Below are positions 1-12,999 of a stretch of DNA of 64,000 nucleotides, in pieces. Source of the DNA: Hygrocybe punicea. Lineage: Eukaryota; Basidiomycota; Agaricomycetes; Agaricales; Hygrophoraceae. The stretch spans positions 1,984,001 to 2,048,000 of the forward strand of contig OY744462.1 in assembly GCA_963556145.1 (NCBI GenBank), given 5' to 3'. Each line of letters begins with the position of its first letter. Position 1 is the stretch's first letter. A model generated the notes under the pieces. It saw nothing but the letters and a program-made list of their open reading frames with translations. It made no database searches and had not been told where the DNA came from. Position numbers and translations under genes: made by a program.

Positions 1-249
1 TCGTCTCACTACACTCACATTGATATATATATATATATATAGCTACACCCACCTATATAGCTCCACCACCATTCCCATCGTCCCTCCGCGACATGACGGT
101 TATCCACGATTCCTCAGTGCTGCGTGGCCTTATTATACTGGTGCTATCAGTACGAGTGTGGGTTTCCTCTTGTTCTCGGCGTTATGGCTGGCTGGTGATG
201 CTCAGGAGCGCAAAAAGGGCAAGGGCGCGAAAACCGAGTAGCGCCCGGA

Positions 250-1840
250 ATGATCATTACTGTATTAGGCAATATATACGATGATGCTTTTCATGACGAT
301 CTGCGCGGGCTGTTTGCAGTCTTGACTGAATCCTTTGTTTATCCCGCTATGGAGGCCATCTCGCTCGATGTGGCCTATGCACCAGAACTTGTCGAATTTT
401 GGTGTCAAAAGTACAAAGAAACGAAGGAAGAACTCGAAAAACTCAGGGTAAGTTGGTCACCCTTTCAAACAAGACCGAAAGACGCGTTTTCATATCGCAT
501 AAACCCAACCCGCGCGCAGAGGTCCAACAATCAGGCAGACAGGATAAATTTAGGGGAAGAGCACCCGAAACTGAAAGATTTGTTAGCGGCATTTCAAGGT
601 GAAACCCTCAGGCGCAAGGATGAGGACGCCGAACTTCGTATCATGCTGGCACGCTCCAGGAACGATGAAGCGGATCTCAGGAAAAGGTTGGAGGTCGCCG
701 AAAAGGAAAAACAAGAGCTCACCATGCGCATCGCGAAGGCAGAAGTCGAGCGAGCATCACTAGCGCAGCAGGTGTGTGTGTGTACATCTGTCAACCATTT
801 TGTCCATCATATACTATACAGGTGCTTCAATTTTATTCTCAAGCCGGAGGCCTTGCGGTCGAAGCAGATAGGGTAAGGAGAGCGGCAATTGCAGAAATGT
901 TTCCACCTGTTTCCTTCGTGGACCCGTCGTTCGAATCGAGTGCGCTACTTTTTGCTGAACCCCAGGCAATAACTCGTGCTTTACCACCGGTAAGCCCTCC
1001 GAAATATCATCGCCTTCATCTTGGGTGTGTAATTGTTTTTGCAAAATTCAGGAACTGACAAGGACAGCGCGGTAAATTCTTCTGTACAATATTTGGCAAG
1101 CTCAGTCATTCACGTTCCAAACCAGCATCTACTTTCTTCCTCGTCCTCCCAGCTGCATGCCGCTACGAGTTCCGTCGTGTGGTCAGCCTGGCTATTGGTT
1201 TTTCCCATCATGGATTTCCGCTGAGGACGCAGAATTCGAGTTGGTAGTAGAAGGTCGGCCTGGCGAGGTAAACTGTCTTTGCACATTTTTAATCACCTTC
1301 TGATCCTCGTATTCCAGTGGTCCTATCTAGGTTGCTATGTCAGTGCGCATATGGAGGGCCATCAGATGCAGCTGTCTGAGTGGTTGTCTCTCGATGAACA
1401 GGTATGTACTTGGTTGACAACCCGATGGCGCCTGCCAGTGAATGTTGAAAAACGTCATGTTCATCCTTTTTCTCGATATCCAGACTAAACTTGCCCATTG
1501 TATTCGTGTCGCAAGCCAAAGCCTTCCTGCGGGTCAAACGGCTTCGTATCCAGCACAACTCGAGGTAAAACGGAAGTACGAACTTGGAGAGTGGAACGTC
1601 CCTTGTTATAGTCTCCGCTGCGTAGGGTTCAACATGCCGCTTTACCACGCGCTCTGTGCTGAATCGACGACTGTTACGAATCCCAATCGGCCCGAATCGG
1701 ATACTTATTCTGGGGCGGGCAAACGACGAAGAAACAGCACGGATGATACTACTCCCAGCAAGAAAACCCGTTCTTCGTCCACCAACTCTCAAGGCGGAGA
1801 AACGAGCAAAGACAAGAGCTCGAGCAAGGATCTTGTCTGA
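250..1840 (+). CDS. Coiled-coil protein with DUF6697-like C-terminus
   Basis: Spliced gene of about six or seven exons. The first intron is 448-519 (GTAAG...CAG), the second 772-821, the third starts at 990, and later introns lie near 1267-1318 and 1401-1484. Residues roughly 70-150 are a charged, Leu/Glu/Lys/Arg-rich heptad-like stretch and probably form a coiled coil. The C-terminal half, containing GYWFFPSW, YLGCY, LSEWLSLDEQ, ELGEWNVPC and LRCVGF, resembles the domain of unknown function DUF6697 common in mushroom genomes. A Ser/Thr/Lys-rich tail with a KRRRN basic patch follows and could be a nuclear localisation signal. The role is unknown. The start at 250 is the first ATG that keeps the frame open into the coiled coil; an upstream short exon cannot be excluded. 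It is the first of five same-strand genes. The family call is from memory of motif layout. Confidence 0.55.
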
Positions 1841-2241
1841 TGTTTTTATGTTGTTGTTGTTTTGGATGGAAGAATATCGGCTCTGCTTCAATTTTCGAGC
1901 TTCGTTTTTTTTTTGTTGTTTTTTGGTGCTATGTTCTGCTTCAATTGGTGACTTCAAACTGTATCCATTGTCTTGGTCTGTATCATATCTTGATCTACAT
2001 TACAGGGTTCTCTTTACGATAATGTTGAACGCAGTGATATATAGCTCATGAGAAATAGTGACTTCGTAGGAAATGAAATGAAATGTTCTCAATATTCAAT
2101 ATTCAAGAGGCCACTGCCGGGCAACGGCCCGGGAGCCGGCAAAAGCCGAGCCGCAGCCGAGCCAAGCCATACACACGTGACTACCAGTTATAAACTGTCA
2201 CCTTCAAGTTTCCACTGGTTCTACATAACCAGCTTTCAATA

Positions 2242-5200
2242 ATGGCGGACCAGAATGCGGGTCTGTTGCGTAAGTCTGAAATTCGTAGAATATGTCAAAT
2301 TTTACTCAAGTTCACGCAGGTTCAGAGGAGATGAGCTTGGTTCAGCTTTTCGTACCTACAGAAGTTGCTCATGATACAGTCGCTGAGCTCGGAGAGCTTG
2401 GTAACGTCCAATTCAAAGACGTATGCCCCATCTTGTGATGTTATTGTTACGATTTTACCCTCATTCCTCTCTAGCTTAATCCCAGCGTTAATCCTTTCCA
2501 ACGTTCGTTCGTCGGTGAGATACGTCGTATCGACGAAATGGCCCGTCGTGTTCGGTTTTTCTCGACTCAGATAGAGAAGGAGAAAGATGTTGTCCCTCTT
2601 CGCGACCTTTACGACTCGGCTCCGTTAAGCACCGTTGGGCCTCGTGCCGCGCAGACTATTGACGAACTGGATGTCACCCTTACTGAACACGAGTCGCGAC
2701 TCCTCCAGATGAATAGCAGCTATCAGACCTGGAGCGAGCGAACGAGAGAGCTAGTCGAAGCTCGCCATGTTTTACGGGAAACCGCCGTATTCTTTGACAA
2801 GGTATGACACATTTGTCAGATCTGACGTTTTGACATTTACGACCCCCCCCCCCCACTCAGGCTCAAGACCAGCACACCGATATCAGGAGCTCGTTTGATG
2901 ACAGCTCTGCGCCTCTCCTTCAACACGAAGATCGTGAGACCCAATTCTCCACCGCCAGCGTTCAGTTTGATCTTGAGTACGAATATAATGTTGGTGCTGG
3001 CATTATGAACTGACTTTGCCCCAGATTCGTCGCTGGTACAATTGATCGCGCTCGTATACCTACCTTTGAACGAGTCTTATGGCGAGTTCTCCGTGGCAAC
3101 TTGTATATGAACCACACCGACATTGTTCAACCCTTCGTCGACCCTGCTACTGGTACCGAGACCCGCAAGAACGTTTTTATTATCTTCGCCCATGGTGATG
3201 CTCTTCTCGCCAAGATTCGCAAGATTTCTGAATCCATGGGTGGCACCCTCTATCCCATCGATTCCAACGCCGACAAGCGCTCCGACTCCCTTAGGGAGGT
3301 GACAGCGCGTCTGGAGGACCTAGAAACTGTGCTATACAACACTGGTCTGAACCGCCGCAAAGAGCTTGTCCGAATTGGGGAGAGTCTTGCGAGTTGGCAA
3401 AATGTTGTGCGGAAGGAGAAGCTCATATATGAGACTCTTAATCTGTTCAATTTTGATGCTAGGAGGAAGACTCTCATCGCTGAAGGGTGGTGTCCTACCG
3501 GAGATATAGTGAACATTCAGTTGGCGTTGAGACATGCTACAGTACGAATTTCGTTTTTGAAACGAACCTTTGTATGACGATAGGCTAATTGCTCTTCAGG
3601 AGGAGTCAGGTACCACTATCCCACCCATCCTTCAAGAGTTGCGAATGAGCAAGACACCACCGACCTTCATCCGTACAAACAAGTTCACCGAAGGTTTCCA
3701 GGCTATTATGGACAGCTATGGTATCACGAGCTATCAGGAAGTCAATCCTGGCTTGTTTGCGGTCATTAGTTTCCCCTTTTTATTTGCCGTCATGTTCGGA
3801 GATATCGGTCATGGGCTGATTATTACCTTTGCGGCGTTATATATGATCCTAGCAGAGAGAAGGTTAGCCAAAGCGGATCTCGGAGAGGTAAAGTATCTCA
3901 AAATTTGTTTCTCGCATACCAAGTTGACTGATCTGGCTAATTGTTCAAGATTTCCAGTCAATTTTTCTTGTATGTTATCGAAATATTCTTCGTGGGATGG
4001 CTTTCAGATGACATTTTTTGCTCAGTGGACGCTACATCATTCTTCTCATGGGGTTGTTCTCCATATACACCGGCCTCATTTACAACGACATCTTCTCCAG
4101 GTCGCTTCACTTGTGGCACTCAGGGTGGACTTTCCCGGAACAAGGAAACGAAACGGTCGCTGCTGTATTCAATGGTCACACATATCCTTTTGGCGTCGAT
4201 CCCGCTTGGCATGGAGCAGAAAATGCGCTTATATTCACCAACTCGTATAAGATGAAAATGTCGGTTGTGCTCGGCGTTATTCACGTAAGTGCTGGTACTG
4301 CGATAAAACCATTGGCTTATTTCGATCAAGATGACATTCGCTCTATGTCTACAAATCCCCAATCACATCCGCTTCAAGCGTCCTTTGGACATCTGGGCCA
4401 ACTTTGTCCCTCAAATCATCTTCTTGCACTCTATCTTTGGCTATCTCGTTGTTTGCATTCTATATAAGTGGTCAGTTGACTGGAGCAAGGCTTCTACGCA
4501 ACCACCGTCTCTTCTGAACATGCTTATCACGATGTTCCTTTCTCCTGGCAAAGTTGACCCCGAATTCCAGCTATACCCCGGACAGAGTGTCGTTCAAGTT
4601 GTGCTTTTACTGATGGCGGGTGTGTGTGTGCCATGGCTGCTTTGCATCAAGCCCTACTTTGTGTGGAAGGAGTCGAAGAAGATTCAGGCGCAAGGATATG
4701 TCGGTCTCGGACATGGTGATGGCGTGCCTCGTGACAGTGCGGACGGCGTGCTGGAGGGTGAAGAAGAAGGTTATGGAAGAGCAATTGCAGAGGATAGTGA
4801 CCAGGAACCAGTAAGATGTGCAGTCGGGCATGTTTTATGTCAACTGTCTCATGCGTCGTGCACTAGGAGCACCATGACTTCGGTGAAGTTATCATCCACC
4901 AAGTCATCCATACCATCGAGTTCTGTCTGGGTTGCATATCACATACGGCTTCCTACTTACGTCTCTGGGCACTCTCACTTGCACACGCACAGCTATCTGA
5001 AGTGCTATGGTCCATGACGATTGGGCCTCTTATCGAGGTTTCCAGTTGGCTTGGAATTATCGGCCTTGCTATCATGTTTGCACTGTGGCTATCATTGACT
5101 GTATCCATATTGTGTATCATCGAGGTGCGTTTTTTGATGTTTACGAAGGAGTTGTTGTTAGGTTGCTGATTATGGGCATGCATCAAGGGTCTCTCGGCAT

Positions 5201-5380
5201 TCTTGCACGCACTCCGTTTGCACTGGGTAGAAGCAAACAGTAAGCATTTCGAGGGCGGGGGTCACGTAAGTACATCTATCTTGCGTTCATCTCGGCCTTT
5301 TGTTTGACTGAGACCAAACTCTCGACACAACACAGCCATTTACACCCTTGAGTTTCGCACATCCTGAAGTCAAAGGATGA
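2242..5380 (+). CDS. VPH1: V-type proton ATPase subunit a (Vph1/Stv1 family)
   Basis: Encodes the large a subunit of the V0 sector of the vacuolar H+-ATPase, which forms the proton half-channels in vacuole or Golgi/endosome membranes. The start at 2242 gives the family-typical short first exon, and the next exon reads [20 protein letters not shown]. The cytosolic half contains [10 protein letters not shown] and VFIIFAHGD. The membrane half contains [32 protein letters not shown] and [10 protein letters not shown]. The last helices carry [17 protein letters not shown], which includes the Arg essential for proton transport in yeast Vph1. About ten introns are visible, for example 448-type short introns near 3976-4026, 4811-4870, 5125-5187 and 5270-5335. 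The last exon read in frame ends ...[14 protein letters not shown] at 5380. A second frame stays open to a stop at 5426, so the exact C-terminus is uncertain. It lies upstream of eEF3 in the same orientation. Confidence 0.93.
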
Positions 5381-5825
5381 GGCCGCTGCTGAGTGGTTTC
5401 ACGAACGTGGTACTTATTCACGGTAGCTTTGATTGATTGTCGATGAACGTTGATTGTAAACTTTTGATAAAAAAAAACGCCACCCTGATGTGTTTCAAGC
5501 CGCTTCGAGCGGTGCTGTACAGCAAGTTTTCACACTCCGACGGAGGACATATATTCAAGAAACAAAGTTTGCGCCCATTGTTTCCTCGTTTCCTCTTTTC
5601 TTTCGTGTCTGCACCCATAGAGGTAACCGTTCGTATGAACCCGTCTTGAATATTCCTGACTTTTTGCAACAGGCGTTTCGCCACCATAGATTTAGAGTGT
5701 TTTTTGTGTTTCGACATAGACTACCACTACACCTTGCTATTTCACCATAGTACGTTTTTTTTCTTGGCCCTTTACTCTTGTTTTCTGTCGCCTAATGTAC
5801 GCCCTCAACTTTTCAGACATCAGAA
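5381..5825. promoter_or_regulatory. Intergenic region / eEF3 upstream region
   Basis: A 445-bp gap between the V-ATPase stop and the eEF3 start. It contains a pyrimidine-rich stretch just before the ATG and several possible splice sites (for example GTAACC near 5622 and TTGCAACAG near 5672), so a 5'-UTR intron is possible. No other gene is supported. This segment must hold the eEF3 promoter, but no specific element could be identified. Confidence 0.35.
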
Positions 5826-8800
5826 ATGCCCGCTGTAATCGCCACTCCCATTGCAACAGTTTCGCCCACCATGCTCAAGGAAAGCCTCAACGGAGTTGAT
5901 GGCCAAATTGACGTCTCAGCGCTATTTGTCGCTGACAAGTCTGTTCGCGAGTTGACCGCCAAGTCTCTGGCAGCTCAAGCTCAAAAAGCCGGCCCCATCG
6001 CCCTCGAATCAATTGGTTTCACACAAGCTGTTGTCACTGCCCTCGCCGACAAAAAGTCACCCGCAGCTCGTGAAGGCGCAGCCCAAGCAATTGCTGTACT
6101 TGCCACGTCCGGCGCTGTGAAGGCACTAGAGCCCACATTCAATGACTCTGGCCTTTATGCCGCCCTTCTTGAGACCTTCGCCGACAAGATGCCTGCTGTC
6201 AGGACAGCAGCTGTGGCAGCTGTGCGGGAGTATGTTACAGCAATGAACCCGTGGGCAACCGCCCTCTTACTTCCTACGCTTCTTAACGAAATCAAAACTG
6301 CCGGGAAATGGCAAATCAAAACCGGAGCGCTCGACATTCTCAATCAGCTAGTTAAAAGCGCACCACTCCAGACTTCCCGTCTCATGCCTGACATTGTCCC
6401 GGTTCTTGCCGAGGCCATTTGGGATACCAAGGCCGATGTCAAGAAGGCAGCACGCGATTCCCTCACGAAAGCTACCGCACTGGTTTCTAATAAGGACATT
6501 GAACGTTTTATTCCGGCACTTATTAAGGCTTTGATTAATCCCGTTGAGGAGGTTCCTACTACCATTGCCCTTCTCTCCGCTACTACGTTCGTTTCAGAAG
6601 TAGATTCACCTACCCTATCCCTGATGGTGCCGCTTTTGTCCCGTGGTCTTTCTGAAAAGCTCACAGCTATCAAACGAAAGGTTGCAGTGTACGTTTTCCC
6701 CCCTCCATATTCTATATATCATAGTAATCCACGCGGTCTCTTCTAGCATCGTTGACAACATGGCCAAGCTCGTTGATTCTGCTGTTACTGTTCGACCCTT
6801 CATTCCGAAGCTTCTCCCAGGTCTCATTAAAGTCGAGAGTGCTATGGGCGATCCTGAGGCTCGTGGAGTCATCGGCAAAGCTATTGCGACACTTAGACAG
6901 ATTGGAGAGGTTCCCGAGGGGGACGGATCTGATCTCCCTCCCATCAAATCTGCAGAAGCAGGCCAGCTCGCGAATTCCCTCGTCGCGATCTACAAGAAAG
7001 CAGGGGCTGAGCCCTCGGCCGCAGACGTTTCTGCCGTCTATGCTTCCAAGCTGGCTGCTAATCTCGTTAACGCAAAGAATTTTGACGTCCCTCAATGGGA
7101 GACGCTCGCACCCTACCTCTCGTTCCTTAGCTCGACCCCTGAATCGGTTTCCGTTACCAGGGACTGGGTTGTTCGTTCTGCCACAGAGGGCACTGATGAC
7201 GACGAAGTCCCCGAGGATGAAGAGGAAGGCGAGGATTTGTGCAACTGTCAATTCTCCCTTGCATATGGTGCCAAGATCTTACTCAACACCGCTGTCCTCC
7301 GACTCAAACGTGGTCATCGTTACGGTCTTTGCGGCAAGAATGGTACTGGCAAGTCCACCTTGATGCGAGCCATCACGAATGGGTTAGTAATACTTTGCCT
7401 TGAACCTTGGAAATCACGACCAACTGATTGGTCTTTTCCACTTAGCCAAGTTGAAGGTTTTCCATCCCCGGACGAGGTTCGAACCTTTTATGTCGAACAC
7501 GACATTGATGGCAGTGAAGAAGATACTTCTGTCGTCCAATTCATTCTCACCGACAAGCGTATTCTCGCCACCGAGGACGAAGTTGTCGCTACCCTGGCCT
7601 CCGTTGGCTTTAACGATGAACGTCAAGCACAATCCATTGGCAGCCTATCGGGTGGGTGGAAAATGAAGCTCGCCTTGGCCAGAGCGATGTTGTTCAAGGC
7701 TGACATTCTCCTACTCGACGAGCCTACCAATCATCTTGACGTTGTCAACATTGCATGGTTGGAGAATTACCTGAACAACTTGAAGACCTGCACATCCAGT
7801 AAGTCATGTTTCCGATATTATGGATGCGAATCTTACGTGTCTACAGTTATCGTGTCCCACGATTCAAGCTTCCTCAATAACACCATCACCGACGCTCTTC
7901 ATCTGAACCGCTTCAAACTCAGGCGATACAGGGGCAACCTGGAGGCGTTTGTAAAGCAGGTGCCAGAGGCGAAGTCTTACTATACCCTTGAGGCTGCGGA
8001 AGATTACAAGTTCAAATTGCCTGACCCGCCACTGCTTGAAGGTGTCAAGACGAAAGAGAAGAGTTTACTGAAGATGTGGGTATCCAGGATTCTTACCCAC
8101 ACATAGTGTTTGCGGCTGACATTGCCATGCCATTGCAGGCGCAAGATTGGATTTCAGTACCCGACGCAGCCCGTTCAGCAACTCTACGACATTACGCTTC
8201 AAGTCTCACTTTCTTCCCGCGTGGCTGTCCTTGGGCCGAACGGCTCTGGCAAGTCGACCCTCGTCAGGCTCCTGATCGGAGACATGGAGCCTAACAAGGG
8301 TGGTGAAATCTGGAAACACCCCAACTTGGTCATTGGCTATGTTGCACAACACGCTTTCCACCATATCGATAATCATCTGGATAAGACCCCACTGGAGTAT
8401 ATGTTATGGCGTTACCAGACTGGCGAGGATTTAGAAGAAATGACCAAGGCCAACCGTCAGATTTCCGCCGAGGAGCTCAAGAAGATGAAGGATGGTGCAC
8501 TCGTGGTGGTAGAAGGCCAGAAGAGGTTCATCGAGGAGATCATTGCTCGCAAGAAGCTGAAGCAGTCTTACGAATATGAGGTGTCGTTCAAGGGACTTAG
8601 TTCTTCCGAGAACATTTGGATGCCGCGTGATGATCTGGTAAAACGTGGTTTCGAGAAGGTTGGGTTTTGCGTTTCAATCTGCATGACCACGATGCTGATT
8701 CTGTGCCATCCATTACTAGAAAGTCATCGAAGTCGACACTCGTGAAGCTCAGCGCCTCGGTCTCCTTCGTCCCCTCGTTCGTCGCGAGATTGAGAAACAC

Positions 8801-9449
8801 TTCGCTGACTTTGGTCTTGAGCCCGAATTTGTCTCCCACAACACCATGAGAGGTCTCTCTGGCGGCCAGAAGGTCAAGATTGTTCTCGGTGCTGCGACTT
8901 GGCGTCGTCCCCACATCATGTGCTTGGATGAGCCTACTAGTAAGTAGTACATATCATATCGGGAATCACCTCCTGATGCCATACTTCTCGCTAGACTACC
9001 TCGATCGTGAATCACTCGCTGCCCTAATTGAGGCACTCAAGGCCTTCGAAGGAGGGGTACTCGTAATCACTCACAACCGTGATTTCTCAGAATCGTTGTG
9101 CAAAGAGTTCGTACACGCTTATAACCTTTTTTTCCCGAATCCTGATGAAGCTGTAGGGTTTGGGCTATGCGCGACGGCCGTTTAGAGGCCTCGGGACATA
9201 ATTGGGTTGAAGGTCAAGGGTCCGGCCCTCGAATCGACAAGAAAGATGGCGAGGAAGATGACCAATACGATGCCATGGGCAATAAGGTTGATAGCAAAAA
9301 GGCCAAGAAGCTCACTTCAGCAGAAGCGCGGAAGGTTCGTGTCTCGCTGGCTGAGCGTTCTTCCCGACTTATGCCATTCTCTTTAGCTCAAGAAGGAGCG
9401 GATGGCGCGTAAGAAAAAAGGCGAAGCAGTCACTGACGACGAGCTCTGA
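5826..9449 (+). CDS. TEF3: Translation elongation factor 3 (eEF3), ABC-F type ATPase
   Basis: Fungus-specific cytosolic ATPase that helps release deacyl-tRNA from the ribosomal E site during each elongation cycle. N-terminal HEAT repeats occupy roughly residues 1-320 (for example SAAREG-like repeats and [12 protein letters not shown]). ABC domain 1 has Walker [10 protein letters not shown], signature [15 protein letters not shown] and Walker [15 protein letters not shown] domain 2 has Walker [10 protein letters not shown], signature [12 protein letters not shown] and Walker B CLDEPTNYLD, with the eEF3-specific chromodomain-like insert ([20 protein letters not shown]) just before the second signature. 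The protein ends in a Lys-rich tail [10 protein letters not shown] closing in TDDEL. Introns include about 6689-6746, 7383-7446, 7800-7846, 8073-8137, 8659-8722, 8940-8994 and one near 9107-9167 whose GTTCGT donor restores [10 protein letters not shown]. All catalytic motifs are intact, so the gene should be functional. Confidence 0.96.
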
Positions 9450-9643
9450 TCGTTTTACTGTCGATATGCCCAGCCTTGTCTTTGATACCATAATTAATTT
9501 ACAAACTCAATGGAATGAAGTCAAACTTGAAAAGGGCAAGTCGGTTCAACAGCCTGCACGTGCCCACTAAGGTCGTTGATAACTGCGGCCAAGAACCTGA
9601 AGTCCAAGTTCATCTCTTAACGGCCCATCACGACCCAACGACG

Positions 9644-10982
9644 ATGTACCTTGACTCTGCGCAGAATGCTACGTTAATTGCAACTACACAGCTTTACCCT
9701 AGAGACTTCAAAACACAAATTACACCCAATGCAACACAGCGAGTAACTTTGATTGTTGCGGGGTGCTACGTTGTAGCGATTGCTATCTTGTGGTACGATC
9801 GCTCTACGTTGTCGCGAACGTGCTTCATAACATCTTTACTATTAGGCATGTACCCATACTCAGTTATATCAGTAAATGTCTTTCCTTGGATGTTGGCAAG
9901 AACAATATCCACTGATGATCGATCGATCGTAAACCACAGTTTACCCGTTCAAGTGACACTTTACTTCCGTTTCTGTGAACTAGCTTGACCTTGTAACTTT
10001 CAGATTGCTCACCGTTGGGTTTCACGAGGTGTGTTTTATGCTCTAAATTTTGCAGGCACTCAATTCTTGCAGATGAGCCATGCCATCATGGGTGTTCTCA
10101 CTTGTGCCACGATCCACTCCATCGAGATTGATCGTATGGATGAATTTCCCTAGCAGGCTGATTGACACATTGACTCAACATGGTTGTGTGAACTCACACA
10201 GCGGACGAAGGTGGCGCGACTAGCATGTCCGGTGGTATTCCTTGGATAACTCTGCCAGCGGGCTACCTCGGCTCGTCCTTCATCGGTGCTTGTTTGATAG
10301 CTTGCGGCTTTGACACGAAAGCAAGCAAAATCGCTACATTGGTTCTTGCCGGGTTCTTTTTGATTACCCTTTGGTGGGCGAGGAGTCATTGGTTGTTGGT
10401 ATTCACCCTTGATTTCTTTGCTTGCATCCTAATTTGTTTTATGGTACTTAGAACATGGTTATTGATTGCTGGGATGGCGGGCCTCATTGTTTTGTTCTGG
10501 CTTGTGGCGGATAGTGTCGCACTCAGATTTTTTGTACGTTTGTTGCTGCCGCGTCTACTGCCGTGCGATCGGATTCAGTATTATGCCAGGTGCTTTTTAT
10601 TGGAGTCATGTCTTGCATGTACGTTCTCTGGGATGTCATAGGTAAGGATCACTGTCACCCCGTCAGGTCTTCAGCCTGAGCGTTGATGCGATGATTTTTT
10701 CTTCACGGGTCACAGATGACACCATTGCTCGCAAAGTGAACTCTTCGGACGCCTCTGCATTTGCAAGGATTTGCGGATGTTGTCCTTCTCAAGGTCCAGT
10801 CCGATTTTCTTGTTTGTTTGATGCCCGTTTCGTTTATAGCAATTTCTTCAGTTTGGGGAGTGATTTGGCTCATTCAAGCATTCATTTTCTTCGCGCTTGG
10901 GGTTATAGTGGGGCTCGTCGCCTTCAAAGTCCGTCAATTACTACGTTATTTCTCTGCTCCCACGAATGATGACTGTGCCTAA
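9644..10982 (+). CDS. Peptidase M50B-like integral membrane metalloprotease
   Basis: Multi-pass membrane protein resembling the M50B (site-2-protease-like) family of fungi. Splicing the intron 10029-10072 joins TVGFHE to MSHAIMG and makes the zinc-binding motif HEMSH. Downstream, PDEGGATSMSGG and WITLPAGYLGSS match the conserved second half of the domain, followed by several hydrophobic segments and a last helix VWGVIWLIQAFIFFALG. The N-terminal exon carries TPNATQRVTLIVAG and a first membrane segment AIAILW; splicing 9792-9846 then gives HVPIL. The substrate is unknown. ATG 9644 begins the conserved part; an upstream in-frame ATG at 9515 would add 43 residues of less convincing sequence. It follows eEF3 by about 200 bp on the same strand. 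The exon map between 9865 and 10010 is unclear. Confidence 0.72.
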
Positions 10983-11408
10983 CAGAAAACGGCGGCGGAA
11001 CAAAAGGCGGAATCCCATCACTTCCTCCCCGCCCCTGGCTCATCTGGCACACTATCAGTGACTCCCGATATGCTGTTGTTGTCAATATCGATAACGTTGG
11101 CCTCGACTTTTATCAGCGTGTTATGAGACAGAACTACCTAGACATGCACTTCGATTTGTGTTTTGTTTTTGGTTCGACTGGGATATTGGTAGCTACACAG
11201 CCCGAAGTTGAACTCTGTTTGTATTATGATATCCGACTCGTAACGAAACTTCTCCTCCGCATTCATGGCAACAGAACTTTCGTCAATCCCCCATATCACG
11301 TTTGCAAACCCTGAGGCCCGTGGCCATCACAGAACCTTGTAACTTAAGTGCCATTGCGATGGAGGTGATGGGAGACACTTTCCCGCTTTCCTCCTCTAAC
11401 GAGGACAA
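10983..11408. other. Intergenic, no supported gene
   Basis: About 425 bp between the M50B-like gene and the secreted-type protein gene. Short open frames exist but show no recognisable motif, no splice-consistent extension and no repeat structure. It presumably holds the 3' and 5' regulatory sequence of its neighbours. Confidence 0.4.
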
Positions 11409-12999
11409 ATGCCTATAGTTCTGGCCTCTGTGGTCGTGTTCCTAGCTACTGCCCTCGCAGCGCTGGCAATACCGGATATTCCGCGCCCAACACAAGGCTA
11501 TCAAGTGGGCCATGTTGACACTGGCTACGACATTATCCTGCCGTTGTCGATCGCTCAATGCGAGCCCGTTATAATATACTACAATCTTACTGGTAGTGCA
11601 ACCTCCGTGTCGTTTATCACACCCGATGACGATGCTCCCTTCCTCTACCTTTACTTACCACTTGGTGTTGGCTACATGAGTTGGGTCTGCAACATTCCCT
11701 CGGGTGACCACTTCATTGCTTGGACGGGATTTGGAAAACAATATTATACTGTCCAACCTGGGTCCTCGTCGGCATGCCTGGGAGACCTCTCAGGATCCTT
11801 TTCCTTTGCAGACTACCACACGAACTTTCAGTCCTATACTCAACAATCTTACTCTGATTTATCTTCGGATTTGCAATTGTGAGTCTTCTTCATCTCTACT
11901 GGTTGTAGCGAGACCCAAGAAATTTGATAGACCCACTACCACCTTTCCTACGAGCTCATTTCCAACGATCACTGTCGAGTGCGATTTGTTGTTTGGGAAT
12001 CTTGATAAGATGCTCATGAACGCCATAGCCCAATCATAGGTGCCGCATCGACAACCAGGTCAACAGTAACATCCTTTGTATTATTCTCCCCACCCTTCTC
12101 TTCCACACCGGCGTCTACTCCACCGGCGTCTTCCCTCTCCCCCTCAGCTTCAGCTGCAGTGGCCCACAGTAAATCAAACAGGGCCACTATTGCTGGTGGA
12201 GTCGTTGGTGGAGTCGTGTTCGTTCTACTCGCCCTGACTCTTATCTCCGCCTTTCTACGGAAACGTGAAAAACTCCATCCTGGAGCAATCACACCATTTC
12301 CTGGTACGTTCACTATATCACTTCCCGCCCATATCTGCTCATTCTGTATCATCAAGGAAACGACCCGCCGATTGTACGCTCCATCGACAAAGTACAACAC
12401 CAAAGTGAACCGATGCCTGCTCCCGTCGCGCAATTGAATTTAGTCCCCACATTACCTCTTCCCGGTAAGTATTATACTCCGCCATTCCCACCATTCGCGA
12501 CCATGTCAAGCATATCAAACTATCTCCAATTTCAGGGGCACAAACATCGGACGCTCCACCAGATTCTTTGGGCATCGTGGACCCAAGTTCCTCAACTTCC
12601 CCGGCGCGTCCGCTACCACACAATCCGGAGTATCCCAATTTATCATCCCGCCCGCCGGAGTCGTCCGGCATTGAAACCGTGAACGCACGACCTGACCTAG
12701 CTTCAGCCTTGGATGTTGCATCACGATTGACCGGCAGTCAACGTCAGAGACTCATAGCCTCCTTGAATTCTTCTGCCAATCTGTCATTGGAGGCATTGCC
12801 AAGCGAGTCACAGGATAATCTCCCAGATCTAGCGACTGTTCTGGGTGTTATCTCGCGTGCAAGGTTGAGTCCAAGGGAGAGGGATGCGCTTGTTGCCTCT
12901 CTCAATTACCTGCTCGTGCCAGATCAGTTGACACTAGCTGATTTGATGGGTGGGTCTGGAGAGAATACAATGAATTCACCACCACCGTATTCAGGGTGA
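11409..12999 (+). CDS. Secreted-type single-pass membrane protein, agaricomycete family
   Basis: The start at 11409 gives a signal peptide (VLASVVVFLATALAALA). The ectodomain contains IPRPTQGYQVGHVDTG, CEPVIIYYN and WVCNIPSGDHF, the layout of a widespread family of unannotated mushroom membrane proteins. After an intron (about 11881-11932) comes the second ectodomain part, then a Ser/Thr/Pro-rich stalk near 12060-12160. A single transmembrane helix follows (GGVVGGVVFVLLALTLISAF), then a basic stop-transfer RKREK. The cytosolic tail is split by introns near 12304-12357 and 12466-12536 and ends in PPPYSG. The final 120 residues contain two similar segments (DLASALDVASRLTGSQRQRL and DLATVLGVISRARLSPRERD), an internal duplication. 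Function unknown; the layout suggests a cell-surface sensor or wall-anchored protein. A decayed paralogue lies at 54.5-54.8 kb. Confidence 0.7.

Noticed and set aside
20..241. 73-codon frame with a hydrophobic stretch at the window start
   Set aside because: It starts in a TATATA microsatellite; the C-terminal GFLLFSALWLAGDAQ could be the end of a small membrane protein, but neither start nor family can be supported.
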